The notes under the pieces: model-generated
The model's database searches: none
The model's input: the letters and a program-made list of their open reading frames with translations, nothing else
Told to the model about the DNA's origin: nothing
Program-made: the position numbers and the translations under genes
In this document: positions 1 through 8,600 of the stretch, one piece after another
How positions within the stretch are numbered: position 1 is the first letter of the stretch
Layout: every line of letters starts with the position of its first letter
Origin: Marinobacter azerbaijanicus
GTDB taxonomy: Bacteria > Pseudomonadota > Gammaproteobacteria > Pseudomonadales > Oleiphilaceae
Direction: 5' to 3'
Assembly: GCF_030250645.1 (NCBI RefSeq)
Contig: NZ_JASSVS010000006.1
Span: forward strand, 275,935-339,934
DNA: 64,000 nucleotides

Positions 1-58
1 CAGCGGATTTGTCGCCGCCTCGGCGGACAAGATCTTTGAAAGCACCGATAGCTGCTAG
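1..58 (+). CDS. C-terminal tail of a truncated upstream gene
   Basis: The second forward frame is open from the window edge to a TAG at 56-58 and encodes SGFVAASADKIFESTDSC. The following 106 bases have no continuing frame and lead into the ZIP gene, so this looks like the last 18 residues of a gene that begins outside the window. Nothing about its function can be read from so short a tail, and the frame could be open by chance. Confidence 0.35.
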   Translation, partial: SGFVAASADKIFESTDSC

Positions 59-113
59 TATTCAAATATCTGCGCCTAGACAGAAAACGTGTCATTCACA
101 TGATTAACGCTTA

Positions 114-144
114 ATTTCGTCGTAACACCCCCTTCAGACGAAAT
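114..144 (+). promoter_or_regulatory. 8-bp inverted repeat in the ZIP gene leader
   Basis: ATTTCGTC at 114-121 is repeated in inverted form as GACGAAAT at 137-144, with a 15-base loop. It lies just before the ribosome binding site of the metal transporter. It could be a leader hairpin or an operator for a metal-responsive regulator. It does not match a metal box that I can name with confidence. Confidence 0.35.
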
Positions 145-164
145 CTGGACGTTAAAGGAGGCCA

Positions 165-950
165 ATGCTGGAAGAAGCCAACGTGGTCCTGCTCGGAGCG
201 ACAGCCAGCCTGTTGGCAGGCCTGGGCACCGGCGTTGGTGCGCTGGGTGTCTTTCTGGTGAGAAAGCTCACGCCGCAGTTGCAGGACGGTATGCTCAGCG
301 CGGCCGCGGGCGTCATGCTGGCCGCGTCGTTCTTTTCGCTACTGCTCCCCGGCCTTGAATATGGCGAAGACCTCACAGGGGAAACCTGGAGTGCTGCCCT
401 GATGGTGATTGCCGGCCTCCTGATGGGGGCAGGGCTGCTTTTCAGCATTCACCAGCGGTTACCACATGAACACTTCACCCTGGGCCGCGAAGGGCCGGAC
501 AGTGCCCGCATCCGTCGAATCTGGCTATTTATCATTGCAATCGCCCTGCACAATTTCCCCGAGGGCATGGCCGTAGGTGTGGGTTTTGCCGGCGGCGACA
601 TCGGCAATGGCACCGCTCTGGCGATTGGTATCGGGCTCCAGAATATTCCGGAAGGCCTGGCAGTGGCGGTATCGCTGCTGGCCATTGAGCACTCGCGGTT
701 AAAATCCTTTGTCATCGCCGTGCTGACGGGGCTCCTGGAACCCATTGGCGGTCTTTTCGGGAGTGCCATGGTGTGGCTTGCCGAACCCCTAATGCCCTGG
801 ACCCTCGGCTTTGCGGCCGGTGCCATGCTGTTCATTATCAGCGATGAAATCATTCCGGAAACCCACCGCGGACAATTCAAGACTCTGGCCACCTTCTCCC
901 TGCTGGGCGGCTTTGTCGTGATGATGTTTCTGGACGCCTCGCTGGGCTAA
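165..950 (+). CDS. ZIP family divalent metal transporter
   Basis: Inner-membrane permease of the ZIP (ZRT/IRT-like) family, which moves zinc, iron or manganese into the cytoplasm. The 261 residues form about eight hydrophobic segments. The two family signature helices are clear: HNFPEGMAVGVGF near residue 130 and NIPEGLAVAVSLL near residue 162, with the His/Asn-x-x-Pro-Glu-Gly metal-site residues. A short His/Glu-bearing loop (HQRLPHEHF) precedes them, as is usual in the variable cytoplasmic loop. AAAGGAGG at 154-161 is a strong but close ribosome binding site for the ATG at 165. The gene stands alone and its end overlaps the end of the convergent TauE gene by four bases. Which metal it carries cannot be told from sequence. 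Confidence 0.88.
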   Translation: MLEEANVVLLGATASLLAGLGTGVGALGVFLVRKLTPQLQDGMLSAAAGVMLAASFFSLLLPGLEYGEDLTGETWSAALMVIAGLLMGAGLLFSIHQRLPHEHFTLGREGPDSARIRRIWLFIIAIALHNFPEGMAVGVGFAGGDIGNGTALAIGIGLQNIPEGLAVAVSLLAIEHSRLKSFVIAVLTGLLEPIGGLFGSAMVWLAEPLMPWTLGFAAGAMLFIISDEIIPETHRGQFKTLATFSLLGGFVVMMFLDASLG

Positions 951-1735
951 CCGGGAAACAGAACCTTTACCATGCCGATAGTGCTGACAATCAATAGCAC
1001 CACGCCGAGGACACGAAAAAACACCGGCGTCTCAGCCTTCAGCATCCGGTCATGGACATAAAGGCCAATAACGTGGCCCACGGCAGCACAGGGTAGCAGC
1101 CACAGATGGTGAATCAGCTGCAGGTCGACCCCGACCCAGATAAAGGCCGCCATCTTGATGACCACCAGAATGAACCAGAGCGCGAACAGGGTATCCCGCA
1201 ATCTTTCCTTTGGCAGATGCTGGGCAGCCACGGCAATGATCAGGGGAGCTCCTATCAGTGATGTACCACTGATATACCCGCCAATCATCAGGAAAACCGT
1301 GTCCACTGCACGGCTGCCACTGCGAAAGGGACGGTCAAGAATGTAAGAGACAGAGTAAAGGGACACAATGACAAAAATGATCGTGCTCATGACATTCGAC
1401 GGGAGTGTAATAAGCCCGAACACGCCGATCAGTTTGGGCACGATCATGATCGCCAGAATCCGCCAGAGGTAGCGCCAGTCCACTGTGCCCGCAACCATTT
1501 GCCCCTGGTCATCCGTTCTGGAAGATTTGCGGTTGTTCATCCAGATGGTGAGGGACGAGAACACCAGAAGGTGGACGGCGATGATGGGCAGGAACACCAG
1601 CGGTTCATCCAGTACCAGCAGCAGAAATGGTAACGACAGCACCGCCCCGCCAAACCCGAGCCCGGAACGAACAAAGCCGCTCCAGACGAAGATCAGGCCA
1701 ATCAGAAAATACTGGTACAACGCCAGCTCAGACAT
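947..1735 (-). CDS. TauE/SafE family sulfite exporter-like permease
   Basis: Integral inner-membrane protein of 262 residues with about eight hydrophobic helices and the typical N-terminal glycine-rich half (SGFVRSGLGFGGAVLSLP) and mid-protein GGYISGTSLIGAPLII repeat of the TauE/SafE (DUF81) family. Members export sulfite, sulfoacetate or other organic anions, and most are uncharacterised. GAGAG lies 5 bases before the ATG. There are no sulfur genes beside it, so the substrate is unknown. It converges on the ZIP gene and is transcribed away from the AbiTii-like gene. Confidence 0.85.
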   Translation of the reverse strand: MSELALYQYFLIGLIFVWSGFVRSGLGFGGAVLSLPFLLLVLDEPLVFLPIIAVHLLVFSSLTIWMNNRKSSRTDDQGQMVAGTVDWRYLWRILAIMIVPKLIGVFGLITLPSNVMSTIIFVIVSLYSVSYILDRPFRSGSRAVDTVFLMIGGYISGTSLIGAPLIIAVAAQHLPKERLRDTLFALWFILVVIKMAAFIWVGVDLQLIHHLWLLPCAAVGHVIGLYVHDRMLKAETPVFFRVLGVVLLIVSTIGMVKVLFPG

Positions 1736-1923
1736 AGTGACTCTCAGTTTCCGGCAGGTAAGTTCGCGAATACAAAGGCGTAAGAGGATACCCGCCCATC
1801 CCCCATTACTTCCAGTAACAAAGGGGTACTTTTCTACAACGGAAGAAACGCCCGATAGCGCCTAATTTTTAACCAACGGGTCGGATTCTTTGCTGCCCGG
1901 AGCTATTACAAAAACAACAACCA

Positions 1924-1945
1924 GGAAGGGGTGCTCAGTCCTTCC
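1924..1945 (+). promoter_or_regulatory. Hairpin in the leader of the AbiTii-like gene
   Basis: GGAAGG at 1924-1929 and CCTTCC at 1940-1945 form a perfect 6-bp stem with a 10-base loop. It sits 28 bases before the start codon and just ahead of the GGGAG ribosome binding site at 1962-1966. It may tune translation or be an operator. No T-run follows, so it is not an intrinsic terminator. Confidence 0.3.
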
Positions 1946-1973
1946 CCTGCCTGTGGTAAAAGGGAGAATAACT

Positions 1974-2639
1974 ATGTCAGCAGCGGTTGAACATCTGGAC
2001 GAGCGGCTTCAGGACAGCGGCGAGCTACTTGAGGAAATCATGCCCTCAGCCATCACCCTGGCCATGATGCTCCGTCAACGAACCATGGCTGCCTGGATGC
2101 GAACGGAATTCGACGGCTACAGCAACCCTTCTGAACTGCCCCCTTACCGACGTGACGTGCCCGGCCATATTGTTGCCCGATCGCCCCAGTATGGCTGGAT
2201 TCCAGCCCCGGTCGACGAGAGTCAGAAGCAGGACTTCGGGCACCGGGATATGCTGGAGGGCATCAAATCACTGGAGAAAACCTGTCTCAACTGCAAAAAA
2301 GGCACCGGCAACCGCATTGTATTCGACAAAGAGGAAATGGCCACACTGCAGTCCCGAATCAACCTCAGCGCAGAGCTGGCAATTACCATCAGCAGGGACA
2401 GCTATTGCAAACTGCTCCGGGTTATCCGCTGTGCAATGTACCTCTGGTGCCAGGAACTGATGGAAGTGGGCATCGGCGGCGATCACAACTCTTACAGCGA
2501 CACAGAACGCAAGAAGGCGGCGCACCTGGATGACCCCGAACGCTTCTGGCGACAGGCTCTGGAAAGCAACAGCGACCTGCCGGTCCCGGATGTGCGAGAG
2601 GCAGGCTTCTTTGAGCGTGTCTTTGGACGGGCGGGCTGA
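1974..2639 (+). CDS. AbiTii-domain-like protein, orphan
   Basis: A 221-residue soluble protein. I place the start at ATG 1974 because GGGAG lies seven bases upstream; an in-frame upstream start at 1890 lacks this. The N-terminal 60 residues follow the pattern of AbiTii domains: a short helix ending LLEEIMPSAITLAMML, then a WMRTEFDGY segment and ELPPYRR. Compare the W-x-x-x-E-L-x-G-Y and E-L-P-x-Y-R pattern of that family. AbiTii is named after an abortive-infection protein and occurs in standalone or fused proteins of suspected antiphage function. A CLNC pair sits near residue 104, but no nuclease or ATPase motif is visible in the C-terminal half. There is no partner gene next to it. The family call rests on pattern memory and should be tested with a profile search. 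Confidence 0.6.
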   Translation: MSAAVEHLDERLQDSGELLEEIMPSAITLAMMLRQRTMAAWMRTEFDGYSNPSELPPYRRDVPGHIVARSPQYGWIPAPVDESQKQDFGHRDMLEGIKSLEKTCLNCKKGTGNRIVFDKEEMATLQSRINLSAELAITISRDSYCKLLRVIRCAMYLWCQELMEVGIGGDHNSYSDTERKKAAHLDDPERFWRQALESNSDLPVPDVREAGFFERVFGRAG

Positions 2640-2644
2640 ACCGC

Positions 2645-3712
2645 TCAGCGATCAGTCAGCTTGATCTCGATACGGCGGTTCCGTTGCAATGCTTCAGCGG
2701 AACTGCCTTCGTCCACCGGAAAGAATTCACCGAATCCGGCGGCCACCATGCGGTCCTGGGGCACGCCCTGGGACGCGAGGTAACGGACCACTGCCACCGC
2801 CCTGGCGGTGGACAGCTCCCAGTTCGAAGGAAACTCTTCGGTATTGATCGGAATGCGGTCGGTATGGCCATCAATACGCAGAATCCAGTCAATATCGTCC
2901 GGGATGGCGGATGCAACATCCAGAAGGACGTTCGCCAGTTTGTCCAGTTCCCGCTGACCTTCCTGCCCCAGGCTGGCTGAGCCAGACGCAAAAAGCAGCT
3001 CGGAGGGCAAAAGGAAACGGTCTCCAACGATTCGGATATTCTCGTTATCCTGAAGAATCTCCCGTAACCGCCCGAAGAACTCGGACTGGTAACGTTCCAG
3101 TTCATTGACCCGCTCGGCCAGCAGTGTGTTCAGGCGTTTACCGACCTCTTCCAGTTCGGCCTGTTTCTCTGCAGTCAGGTCTTCCTGCAATCGCAATGCA
3201 GCGGTGATGTGGCTCAACTGATCCTGCAGGGCTGCAATCTGGTTCGACAGTTGTTGAATGATGGCGCGCTGGGAGGCGGTCAGTTGCTGTTCGTCTTCCA
3301 GTTCGGCCTCGGCGCTGGTTACCGCCTGCCGCAGATCCTCAACCCGCATGGCCTGAGCCTCCGCGTTGTACTGCTGCGCCAACCGTTGTGCTCTCTCCTC
3401 CTCAAGTTCCTCGCGAAGCTCGTCGTTCAGGGCAAGACTTTCACTGTAGCTGCTCTGGACGGCAGCCATTTCCTCTTCCAGTGCGGCTGTCTGTTCCCGC
3501 TCCAGCCCCAGCAGCCGGGAAATTTCCTCAAGCCGGCTGTTCAGCCTGGCCAGCTCTGAATCCCGATCTGACAGTGTTTGTGACAGATAGAGCTGGCTGA
3601 CCACATAAATCAGCAGCATGAAGATGATCAGCATCAACAATGCCGACAGGGCATCCACGTACCCGGGCCAGACGTTGATGGTGCTGCGGGTGCGACGTCT
3701 GGAGCCAATCAT
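2645..3712 (-). CDS. MotB-like protein with long coiled coil and OmpA domain
   Basis: 355 residues. A single N-terminal membrane helix (about 24-45) is preceded by WPGYVDALSALLML, in which Asp20 is placed like the proton-carrying aspartate of MotB, ExbD and TolR. A long periplasmic Glu/Gln-rich coiled coil (about 48-215) follows, then a C-terminal OmpA-like peptidoglycan-binding domain with IDGHTDR, the WELSTARA helix and an RNRRIEIKL ending. The MotA-like gene lies directly upstream (15-base gap), so the two should form a proton-driven channel anchored to the cell wall. The pair is not with flagellar, Tol or TonB genes. Similar standalone pairs occur in many proteobacteria, with roles unknown to me. 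Confidence 0.8.
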   Translation of the reverse strand: MIGSRRRTRSTINVWPGYVDALSALLMLIIFMLLIYVVSQLYLSQTLSDRDSELARLNSRLEEISRLLGLEREQTAALEEEMAAVQSSYSESLALNDELREELEEERAQRLAQQYNAEAQAMRVEDLRQAVTSAEAELEDEQQLTASQRAIIQQLSNQIAALQDQLSHITAALRLQEDLTAEKQAELEEVGKRLNTLLAERVNELERYQSEFFGRLREILQDNENIRIVGDRFLLPSELLFASGSASLGQEGQRELDKLANVLLDVASAIPDDIDWILRIDGHTDRIPINTEEFPSNWELSTARAVAVVRYLASQGVPQDRMVAAGFGEFFPVDEGSSAEALQRNRRIEIKLTDR

Positions 3713-3727
3713 GTCGCCGGCCTTTGA

Positions 3728-4447
3728 TTACGGCGCATCGTCAACCCGATCCACCAGGTTGGTTACACCAGTCAGCCATTCCTCCAGACCATCGTAAAAA
3801 CGGTTCTGGGCATGTCCTGCCTGGATATCAAGAAAGCCGAGAACCAGCGAGCCACCAAGACCCAGCAATGATGAACTGAACGCAGTGCCCATGCCTTCCA
3901 GCGGCTTCAGAAGCCCTGACTGGAGCCCTGCGAACACCTCGCCGAAATCTTCCTGACCCATATCGAGGTTAACGATCACCTCGCCCACAGAATTGATAGT
4001 ACCCAGCAGTCCCCAGAAGGTGCCCAGAAGGCCCAGAAAAATCAGCAGACTAATGAAATAGCGGGTGATTTCACGCTGCTCGTCCATGCGGCTGTGAATG
4101 GCATCCAGAACGGTGCGCAATGACATGGCGGACAGGGAGAAGCGGTCTCTTTTGGAATCGTCGTCAAGCTGGCGAGCCAGCGGCTTCAGCAACCGAGGCT
4201 CCTGCAACACTGAAAGCCCGGCATGGCCGGTACGGAACTGCGCAATCCAGCGCAGTTCCGGGAACAGCACAAACACCTGTCGATAGGTGATGGCGATGCC
4301 GATCAGAAGCACACAGACGATCAGCAGGTTGAATACCCAGTTCGCCATAAACGCGGTCTGAAGTGGTTTGTAGATCAGGGCACAAACCACCACGACCACT
4401 GCCAGGAACAGCGTCATCCAGAAAAGGGTATGCTTGGGATTACTCAT
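3728..4447 (-). CDS. MotA/TolQ/ExbB-like proton channel protein
   Basis: 239 residues from the ATG at 4447, which has GGTGG five bases upstream; the frame also reaches a GTG nine bases earlier. Two N-terminal helices (about 8-28 and 36-56), a cytoplasmic stretch, and then two helices near 130-150 and 185-205 follow the MotA/TolQ plan. The ISLLIFLGLLGTFWGLLGTI segment and the later GMGTAFSSSLLGLGGSL segment are the two glycine-rich pore helices of the family. It is co-transcribed with the MotB-like gene downstream. I expect the pair to turn proton flow into mechanical work on the cell wall; the target is unknown. Confidence 0.82.
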   Translation of the reverse strand: MSNPKHTLFWMTLFLAVVVVVCALIYKPLQTAFMANWVFNLLIVCVLLIGIAITYRQVFVLFPELRWIAQFRTGHAGLSVLQEPRLLKPLARQLDDDSKRDRFSLSAMSLRTVLDAIHSRMDEQREITRYFISLLIFLGLLGTFWGLLGTINSVGEVIVNLDMGQEDFGEVFAGLQSGLLKPLEGMGTAFSSSLLGLGGSLVLGFLDIQAGHAQNRFYDGLEEWLTGVTNLVDRVDDAP

Positions 4448-4556
4448 TAACGCCACCGGTTTTATCGGGAAACACGTTAAAAGCTAGCACAAGCCCCGGG
4501 CGCCTGCTGTACTTAACCCCATTCTGATTGGTTAAGGATTTGTTACCCCGTTAACC

Positions 4557-5342
4557 TCAGGGCTGATAGCGGCTGACAATACTGTCCAACGCTCCACTAC
4601 CACGGGCCTCATCCAGCCCCCGCTGCAGGTCTTGCACAATCCCGGGGTCGGTCTCGGTGCTCACGGCCAGGTACATCGGTGTTTCCCGGAAAACCAGAAC
4701 CGGCCTCAAACCGGTAATACCGTGCTCCTCTTCGGCCACCAGTGGGCCCACAAGTCCATCCGTCACCCAGAGATCCGCCTGGCCCAGTGTCAGCCTGCGT
4801 GGATTCTGTTCACCGGACACACCCATGATCACATCAAACCCCTCACTCACCAGGTAGTCCGACATCACATCACCCTTGTAGCCGGCAATCTGGTACTGTT
4901 TCGCCTCTTCGAGGGAACTGAGTTCGATATCAGAGTCCGGCGCTGCGAAAAGTGTCCATTTGATGGGCGCCAGCGGCCCTACCCACTGGAATTCATCTTC
5001 CCGTTCATCGGTCCGCGCAGTGCAGAACAGCGCATGGTTCGCGCGGCCCTGAACCCGGTCATAGGCAAGGCTCCAGTCACGCATTTTCATGACGTACTCG
5101 TAGTTCACCCTCGCCATCATCTCCTTGACCATATCCGCACAGATACCTGATATATCCTCAGCGTTATGGGCAAAACCCTGGCCAGTGGTTGAAGCATTGT
5201 AGGGAGGGTAATTCTCGGTATAGATGTACAGCTTTTCGTCAGCAAAAGCCGCCGGCACCATCGCCAGCAACAACAGGGCGTGGGCCGCACGTCTGATAAC
5301 TGTCAGGGGGGTTGGAACTCCGGGGCCTGGGATGGCTGGCAT
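4557..5342 (-). CDS. Periplasmic solute-binding protein, SBP_bac_3 family
   Basis: 261 residues with a basic, hydrophobic N-terminus ending MVPAAFADEK, a likely signal peptide cut after Ala34. The mature part begins LYIYTENYPPYN, the usual first strand of family 3 (amino-acid type) binding proteins, and keeps ALFCTARTDERE and the C-terminal helix pattern of that fold. GAGG lies eight bases before the ATG. No ABC permease or ATPase is beside it. In gammaproteobacteria such orphan proteins are often stand-alone sensors or poorly characterised periplasmic proteins rather than parts of an importer. The ligand is unknown. Confidence 0.75.
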   Translation of the reverse strand: MPAIPGPGVPTPLTVIRRAAHALLLLAMVPAAFADEKLYIYTENYPPYNASTTGQGFAHNAEDISGICADMVKEMMARVNYEYVMKMRDWSLAYDRVQGRANHALFCTARTDEREDEFQWVGPLAPIKWTLFAAPDSDIELSSLEEAKQYQIAGYKGDVMSDYLVSEGFDVIMGVSGEQNPRRLTLGQADLWVTDGLVGPLVAEEEHGITGLRPVLVFRETPMYLAVSTETDPGIVQDLQRGLDEARGSGALDSIVSRYQP

Positions 5343-5653
5343 TCTTGTATCCTCGTAGCAATGGGTCGTTTCAAAACCCTTTCTGGAACTTTAGGCTAAT
5401 AGCTTTGAGCAATTATGCCAATACGACCATCATTGCGGTTCCGATGCAAAATGTCAGTGACAAAACGTATCTTTGTTTCAGAGAATGACGTGCATCAAAA
5501 CCCATGCCCGAGCACCAGCCCCATCAAGTTGACAATTGTCAGCGGCGTCGATGATTTTTATCGACACCTGGTCTATCGTAATGAGCATTAACATGTAAAC
5601 TATGAACACAGGTTCAGGGATCCCAAAAGCTCGCTGACACAGGGAAGCCGTCA
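5343..5653. promoter_or_regulatory. Divergent control region with two palindromes
   Basis: This 311-base gap separates the leftward solute-binding protein from the rightward DUF1631 gene and holds no ORF or RNA that I recognise. It contains a perfect 12-bp palindrome, TGACAATTGTCA, at 5530-5541, and a second inverted repeat, GTCGAT at 5547-5552 with ATCGAC at 5560-5565. Their closeness and position suggest operators for one or both genes. No regulator is identified. Confidence 0.4.
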
Positions 5654-8600
5654 ATGGCAGATAGTTCTACAACAAACACCGGTTTCCATCATCGCGCTCT
5701 TATTGTTGTGCGCGGGTTTACCCCCTGCGCCTGTTTTGTTACCGCAACAGCCAGCACTGCTGAGGGCGTCGCCTTCACCCTGACACACCTGACGTCAACA
5801 GCCACAGGTAATCACCTGACCCTATCCAACAACACTTGCGCCGAGCTTTTCCTGTTTGGTGATAGCAATGCCCCCATCCGGCTGACCGGCCACGCCCAAT
5901 GGTGTGACAACGTCACCCTGCGCCTGACCTGCGCCCCCTCAAAGACCGACATGGAGGAGCTTCAAAATGCCCTCGCGGAGATTCGGGGCAGAAACGAGGC
6001 CCCGGGCATCCTGCCTCCTTTGCGGGCGCTGTACCACAAGCACACCCATCGCCTGCTGAATACTCTGGTTGCTGAATTTATTGCGCAGGCCTGTGCCAAT
6101 ATTAATGACGAACTGGACAAGGCAGCAGAGGTCCGCGAGATAACCCGTCTAAAAGACATGCGTTTCATTTTCAGCAGCCGACAGGAACAGATATGCCGGG
6201 ATTTCACACTGCAGTTTCGGGCATTTGAGCATCAGCTTAACCCTGAACCGGCCGTTGAAAGCCAGGGCGAGTTACGGGTCGTAGAACAGCATGTGTTTGA
6301 AGACTGGCTGGAACTACAGATGGTGGCATCCTCTCTCGCCAGCAACCATACCAACACACTGTTCGTACTCAACCAGCTGTTGAACCAGCTTTTCCATGTC
6401 GACATCAATGATCACATTGACCCGCTGTCACCAATGGCGCTCTGTACCTGCCTGCAGTTCACCATTGACCGGCTGGGTATAGCCCGCCCTCACCGCCGAG
6501 TGTTGTATCAGGCCTTCGAAGGTGTGCTGACTGACATATGGCCGAAAGCCGCCAAGGCGCTGAACCGAGACCTGTCCGCGGGTGGGCTGCGTGCCATCGA
6601 CCTGACCGACATGCCATCCAATTGGGCAGCCAGGGAGTCAAAGCTCCCCCTGAAACCCACACAGCCAGTTTCACCGAGCGACTCGGCGTCCTATCACGAG
6701 CCAGAGCATGCCCCCACCAAGGCGCCGGGCCGGTCAATCCTGCGACTGATGAGCCTGCAACAGGATGGTGGCAGCAGGCGGGAACCCTGGCCTAGCTCCA
6801 ATCCCCGCCTGGTGGCCGAGCTGCGTCCTCACCGTGCCGGCCTGCGTGAAACCCTGGGCAAACAAAGCCCCAGCATGGAAGCGGCCATGCGAGCCCTGGC
6901 TTCGTCGAATCCGGAGCTGGAGCAAACCCTGGATCAGGGCACCTGGGAGAAAGTAACGCTTGTTGATCGTCTTTTCGAACCGCTGGAGCAGGAATACGGT
7001 TTAAATGAGACATTGCGGGAACAGCTTGAGCAGCTGCGACTGCCGGTTTTTGAGGTCCTGCTGGAAACGTCGGAATTCCTCGACCAGGACAACCATCCGG
7101 CCCGCACCATCATAAATGACCTCATGCGGCTATGCCTGGCAGAACGGAGTTCAAGCCGCCACCTGGAAAAAACCGTCACTGGTATCATCGATGAGCTTGT
7201 TCAGGCAGATGAACGGGATGAAGCCCTTTATCACTCCATTGGCACAAGGCTGCGAGGCCTGGTGGAGCGCCAGGAACAATCGTTCCAGAGAAATTCAGAG
7301 CGCATTGCCAAAACCCTGGAAGGCAAGGAGCGCTTGCGCCAGACCCGGCTTGGCGTTCAACGGCGACTGAACATGCTTTTAGCCGGCAGACCGGTTCCAG
7401 AGGTAGTGCTTGAATTGCTGGACGCCGGTTGGGAACAGTTAATTGTGCTGGCGGTGCTGCGTGAAGGCCCGGACAGTCAGACGGCCACAAGCTTTATCAA
7501 TATCGTGGAACAGATCCGGCTCTGGCTTTCAGGAGACGAGGCGAGCCAGGATCTCGCCTTTGAAAGAGAACTGGAGAGCAAGGCGCTATTACAGCTCATT
7601 GACCGGGAGCTACGAACCATTGGCGATGTCTCGCCGGTTCGCGCCGTTATGGCACGACTGATCAGCGAGCTTCAGCAACATGAAGCCATTGAGTCCAAAG
7701 TGCTGAATTCCTATCCACTTGACGCTGAGGAGGCAGGGGAAGACGTTCGCCCGGAACTGGAGGATACCCGCTGGACAAGGCGCGCGCAGGAAATCGAGGT
7801 GGGTGATTGGGTGGAAATTGTCCTGGATACCGGTGAAAAGCGCCGCATGCGCCTGGTATGGGGAGGCCAGGATGTTTTCCGGTTTGTTTTCCTCTCGCCC
7901 CAGGGACTCAGTGAAGTCAGTTACAATTATTCAGAATTCGTTAGCAAACTTGCCAGAGGTGAAGCTTGGCTTGTCGGCCAGGGCGAGGTTCCCTTTGTTG
8001 ACCAAAGCCTGTTCGACATTGTTCAGGGGGTCTACAAGCAACTGAATTTTGAAGCCACACACGATGCACTGACGGGCTGCCTTCACCGCCACGATTTCGA
8101 GAAACAGCTGGTGCAGGCCCTGGCCGGCATTGGTGACCCGCCCGAAAGTCATGCGCTGATGGTGTTCGACATCGACGAATTCAACATCATTAATGCTACC
8201 TACGGGACAAAGACCGGTGATGCTCTGCTGAGGTATTTCGCCCAATTGCTCCAGGACCATGGCAGCTTTCATACAGGCGATTGTCATCTCGGCCGGCTAG
8301 GTGGCAACGAATTTGCGATTCTCGCCAACAATATGCCCGCTGAAGAAGGCCTGGACTTCTCGGAACGGCTACGCGCCGCCTTCAGAGAAAAGCCCCACAC
8401 CATCGGCAACGCCGAATTCTCTGCCACCCTGAGCGGAAGTGTCTGCCCGTTCGAAGACACGAGCCTGACTGCCGGCGAGCTGCTTAACCAGGCAAACCTG
8501 GCGCTGAAGATAGCCAAGCGCCGCGGAGGAAACAGCGTGGAGCTGGCCAGAATCCAGGACAGGGGAACCACCACTGGGCCACAATGGGTACCCGAGATAG

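Noticed and set aside
2645..4447. Zorya antiphage system (ZorA/ZorB)
   Set aside because: The pair resembles MotA/MotB like ZorA/ZorB, and an AbiTii-like gene is close. But ZorA should be much longer with a cytoplasmic tail, the long coiled coil is in the MotB-like partner instead, and no ZorC, ZorD or ZorE gene is present.
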